Of a stretch of 49,205 bases of DNA, positions 45,486-49,205 are shown in pieces. The translations under genes were made by a program, and so were the position numbers. The stretch is from contig CDMY01000546.1 in the NCBI GenBank assembly GCA_001179505.1, forward strand, positions 4,620-53,824. The letters are read 5' to 3'. The stretch is from Vitrella brassicaformis (lineage: Eukaryota > Sar > Vitrellaceae). Below the pieces are notes generated by a model. It was not told the DNA's origin. It did not search any database and was given only the letters and a program-made list of their open reading frames with translations. Within the stretch, counting starts at the first letter, position 1; each line of letters opens with the position of its first letter.

Positions 45486-45933
45486 TGGTGTGTGCGTGAC
45501 GGGGTAGGGGTAGGGAGAGGCAGAGGGAAAGCTTTGTCACACTTCGGTGGATCGCAGCTTTTTTGCTCAACAGGAGGGCATGGCGATAGCATCCATATGA
45601 TATGGTAGGTCTTTTTGACAGTGGACAATCTGTGCAGCATCCTTTGCCTGTCTGACTGCGTGTGCGCATGGTGATGGTGATGACAGCTGGTACGTTTCTG
45701 GGGGACGGACGTGTTGTCTGTCTGTGTGTCTGTGTGTGGCATCAATGACATGTTTTCACGCAATCAAGTATACATCAGTCCACGCAAGCACACATACACT
45801 GCATCACGTCAATCGGTCCGCCACGCATCGCAAATGCACACGGTAGCTACACCGAGACACACAGGCCTGATCGATGTGCCTCCGGTCTCTCTTCCCTCCC
45901 TCTCTGCGTCAGTGGTTGGTCGTCTCAGCTGTC
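45486..45933. other. Convergent intergenic region (3' flanks)
   Basis: This is the tail-to-tail spacer between the calcium channel and the polyglutamine protein. I see nothing beyond scattered TG and CACA repeats. Confidence 0.55.
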
Positions 45934-48900
45934 TTACTCCTGCACCCGCTTCAGCCTCAGCCGCTTCTGCTGGTTCGGCCGCTCAGCAGCAGCAGCAGCG
46001 GCAGCTGCAGCTGCAGGCGACAGGCGCGGGGCGGCGGGGCCATTCGTCTCAGGATCGCCGTACGGAAACGCTGTTCGAATGTCATATGTGGCAATGAAGA
46101 CCACAAGTCCATGTTGTGGAGTGGGTGATGGGATATGCTCTCTCACCGTCTGCCCATGTGGCGTCATCGATATCGTCAGTCGGGCTCGGCTTTGGTTCAC
46201 GCATCGCCTTCTTGCCCCCACTGTTGCCCATCGTCGGACCACCATGATGCTGCGGGTGGCGGCCGGCACCAAACCTGCTAGACACACATATATCATCAAC
46301 ACACCATGTTGCGGCTGTATTTGATATGACGTGACCTTCCGTTGGCTGCCGCGCCGGGCATGGGCAGGGGACGGTATCGCTGCTGCTGCTGCTGCTGCTG
46401 GTGTTTCGGGAGATTGGGATAGCAGGCCGCCTGCTGCTGCTGCTGCTGCTTGGCCGACCCTCCAGCAGGGTTGTTGTGCTGCTTGCGGATGGCCTTCTGC
46501 GTCACACGACGGCACAAATCGTTAATCAGCCCACCCCTAGAGCTCAAAGAGACATAGGCGGACTCATGCAATGCGATACAGAGAGGGGTGTGTGTGTGTG
46601 TGTATGGGTGGCTGTGTCTTCTCACTCACTCGATGGCGAATGGGTTGAGTTCTGCCATGAATGGGATGCGATCGAGCGTGGCGTCCACCTGCAAACGGGA
46701 CTGGCCGTCCAGCAGCACACCGACGTCATCGTCCTGCACGACACACACAGTACCACACCACACACGCCGAGCTGTGCTGAGACACAGTGTGTGTTGTTCT
46801 GTGTGTGTGTGCGTCGTGCCTTGGTTGCGTGGTGCATGATAGGGCAGTAGAGTTCGTTGGGGATGATGCCCTGAGCAAAGCACAGCACACAACATTGGGT
46901 CGAATTAATGAAGGTCGATCTCGTGCAGTGCACACAGATAATGGATGGGCGCGGCGCGTGCCGTGTCGTCAAGTCACTCACTTGTACGAGCATGGTGTGT
47001 GCCTTGCCGGCCGGCATGGCGACGAACCAGCTCTCAACCAGAGACGACACACCAGCCAACTCTGCACACGTTCAACCATCAATATATCACATCCAGATGC
47101 CCCGCTGGTGAGTGAGGTCTCTGTGCTCTCTTGACCGATGACCGACCGAGGAAGGGGTCGAGGCGTGACGAGAGCAGCAACACCTCATCCTCACCGCCAC
47201 CACCACACACACACACAGAATGGATGAGTCCGCTAGTCAGTATATATCAGGTCCCACCACACCACACCACACCTTGTCTGCCAGTGAGCGTATGAGCTGC
47301 TGCGGGAACTCATCCACATCTGACTGAAGCGTGAACGGGATCCCTGTCAGCACACAACAACATACATACACACTCATAGGCCATGGCAGGCCGTCGGTGG
47401 CCAGCCAGATGTATATATACCATATAGGACGGCCTGGTCGAGTGATGAGCGGGGCAGCCGGTGCTTCGCCACAAACGACACACGACCCTTGGACAAGTTC
47501 TTCACCGACGACCTGACACACCACACCACACCACACACGACACACACCATGAAGACATTTGGATGAATCAATCGATGGAGGAGCGGATGGATGGATGGAT
47601 GGATGGACTAACGCTTTAAGGAGCAGCATGGTGGCAACAGTGGCCTCCAACGTGATGCGCAGCTGCTGCAGGGCCAGCTCGGCCTCGAACGTGATGGACA
47701 GCAGGCGGCGGAAGAAACACACAACCTGATGCACCTCTGACATGCATGACAGACACCATACAGAACAGAATAGATGGGCGTGTGGGGGAAAGGATGAGTG
47801 TGTGTCATCATGATGTTCTGTCCATTATCCCTCACCGCACCGAGTGGTATGGTGACGAGCGAGAGGCACTCGTATGACGACAACTCATGGGCAAGCCTGC
47901 ACACCACCACACACCGACACACATGCAATGCCATGCCATGCCATGCAGCCGCTTGTCTTGTTGTTTCCCTCCACCCTTCCGTACTCCTGCAGCATTGTCT
48001 GTCGATGTGCCTTGGACGAGAAGGCATCGCTCGGGCAATCTGCAACGAATGCCCGGCAGAGACAGGCGTGGCGCTTTCTGGGGGTGTGTGCGCGTGTGTG
48101 TACACACCATCCATACCGTTGAGTGCGATGAGGTTGAGGAGGTGCAGGACGACGGCGTGGTCCATGGCTTGCAGGTTGGAGCACACGTCGCCCAGGCTCT
48201 GCTTGCACGGCACCAGCAACTCCAGACATCCAGACATGTACACTATGTGACTGCATTGCATCCCATGCACCACAATAACATTTGCACAGACAGGCAACAA
48301 GCAAGCAACGACACACGGAAGAAAGAGCTCCCCTGGCTGGCCTCCCATCCCGCCTATCTATCTATCGTCTTGCCTGGTATCCTTCTTGGTGTTGTCAGTG
48401 GTGGTCTTGGCAGCCGGGGCGGCCTGGGCCTGCTGCTTGGGCGCTGAAGACATGATGTGCGCCGTCAAGGCGTTCAGACACGCCTCACCCTGTAGGCACC
48501 CATCCATCCATCCACACAACACAGCACAGCCAATCAATGGATTGGATGTCTGCCTCGGTGGTGTGTGTTGTGTGGTCTCACCCACCGGGTCTTCGGTGTC
48601 TGAGATGATGAGGCCCTTGTCGTCCAGTCCATCCATCAGGGACCACACCCCATCAGCGGTGTGGAGCAGCTCAGCGGGGTCAGCCTTGGTGGCACCCCGC
48701 AACACACGGAAACCCCCCTCAACCACCACTGCACAAAACATCATCCATCCATCCATCCATCCATCCATCGATCCATTGCAAACGGCCGGCGTTTCTCTCA
48801 CCCACCCCACCTGCACAGGCGATGGACAGCTGCTCCCGCTGCGAGAGCATGTGTGCGATGTCACGGCACACACGGGCGAGGATCTCCACGAGCACATTCT

Positions 48901-48973
48901 TGACATCCTCCGGGTATGTCGAGCCGCCGCCCGACTCGCCGGCTCTCAGGTCCACCACCGTGTAGATCAGCAT
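45934..48973 (-). CDS. Unrecognised helical protein with polyglutamine and polyalanine tail
   Basis: Sixteen exons: 48973-48811, 48728-48586, 48489-48374, 48250-48117, 48039-47985, 47896-47841, 47736-47613, 47512-47421, 47343-47273, 47189-47147, 47061-46982, 46870-46820, 46733-46630, 46536-46336, 46274-46147, 46070-45934, giving 565 residues. I do not recognise the family. The first 430 residues look folded and mostly helical (VLVEILARVCRDIAHMLSQ, CLELLVPCKQSLGDVCSNLQ, FRRLLSITFEAELALQQLR, RLPRSSLDQAVLYGIPF, LVESWFVAMPAGKAHTML). This is too ordered for a spurious ORF chain. The tail is low complexity: two Gln runs, a Gly/His/Pro part, DDIDDATWAD, then about ten alanines and a basic end KRLRLKRVQE. 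There is no signal peptide or obvious membrane segment. Introns at 48251-48373 and 46734-46819 use GC donors. Every junction is phase-consistent, which supports the model. Confidence 0.7.
46381..46450 (-). repeat. Two (CAG)n runs encoding polyglutamine
   Basis: The plus-strand CTG runs at 46381-46400 and about 46430-46450 encode QQQQQQQ and QQQQQQ in exon 14 of the unrecognised gene. Confidence 0.85.
46734..46819 (-). other. GC-AG intron 12 of the unrecognised gene
   Basis: The donor is ACCAAG|GCACGA and the acceptor GTGCAG|GACGAT, phase 0 on both sides. No GT donor is in reach. Confidence 0.6.
48251..48373 (-). other. GC-AG intron 3 of the unrecognised gene
   Basis: The donor is ACCAG|GCAAGA and the acceptor ATGCAG|TCACAT. 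The upstream frame stops a few codons past the donor, and no GT occurs before the stop. Confidence 0.65.
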
Positions 48974-48992
48974 CGCAGATCCTTCAATGCGG

Positions 48993-49051
48993 ATGGCTGA
49001 TCAGGCAGCCGCTGTGTTAAACGGAAAGAAGAGCGATCGGCCAGCTCTAAG
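48993..49051 (+). CDS. Possible first coding exon of a gene running off the right edge
   Basis: An ATG at 48993 opens MADQAAAVLNGKKSDRPAL and meets a donor-like AAG|GTGCGC at 49052. A second, consensus donor (GGCG|GTAAGT) lies at 49156, which would instead make this a non-coding 5' exon. If real, the start codon is only 19 bp from that of the minus-strand neighbour, continuing the head-to-head pattern. The exon is too short to identify a product, and the gene would be incomplete here. Confidence 0.3.
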
Positions 49052-49205
49052 GTGCGCGGCGAGGCTGATTCGGGCAATCATTATCCGTCCCGATTGAGCG
49101 AAAAGGCCGGTGAGGACCTTTCCTGTAGTTAGCTGAATAGAGGATCTGCTGGGCGGTAAGTCCCAGAGTAAGAGTGCTTTTACTTTAATAAGACCGATGG
49201 ACTGG

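Overview
This is a gene-dense nuclear segment from a protist with intron-rich genes. By hand translation and phase-matched splicing I resolve twelve protein-coding genes with about 131 introns, plus a possible thirteenth gene starting at the right edge. There are no rRNA or tRNA genes, transposons, CRISPR arrays or prokaryotic signals that I can see. Coding DNA is GC-rich. Introns are short (mostly 60-170 bp) and full of (TG)n, (TCTG)n, (CA)n, (CAGA)n and (GATG)n simple repeats. The gene content (PCNA, Vps2, Uba3, a four-domain Ca2+ channel, plant-like LRR protein) and this repeat-rich intron style fit a free-living alveolate. A chromerid such as Vitrella is my best guess, but that is inference from style, not a database match.

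Layout, left to right: PCNA (45-1879, -); RBBP6/Mpe1-like DWNN protein (2103-4437, +); secreted LRR protein (5022-7014, -); ESCRT-III subunit Vps2/CHMP2 (7141-8717, +); MFS sugar transporter (9363-12337, -); Rpr2/Rpp21-like RNase P/MRP protein (12408-13879, +); long J-domain protein with a ubiquitin-interacting motif (14647-19474, -); Cdc48-N-like plus RING protein (20014-23019, -); Uba3, the NEDD8 E1 catalytic subunit (23081-25799, +); very large ubiquitin-specific protease (27252-36347, -); four-repeat voltage-gated calcium channel (36626-45485, +); unrecognised protein with polyglutamine (45934-48973, -). A candidate first exon of a plus-strand gene begins at 48993.

Strands alternate almost perfectly, so most genes are head-to-head (58-280 bp between start codons, presumably shared promoters) or tail-to-tail. 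The only tandem pair is the J-domain and RING genes. Half the genes touch ubiquitin or ubiquitin-like biology: RBBP6-like E3, ESCRT-III, J-UIM, Cdc48N-RING, Uba3 and USP. PCNA itself is a classical ubiquitin target.

The most unusual signal is in the introns. Many have a CA-rich 5' half and a GT-rich 3' half on the sense strand, so that the two ends can base-pair. Several use GC donors, and one PCNA intron has no AG acceptor compatible with the reading frame. All exon coordinates are my own reading. Total coding lengths are multiples of three for every model.
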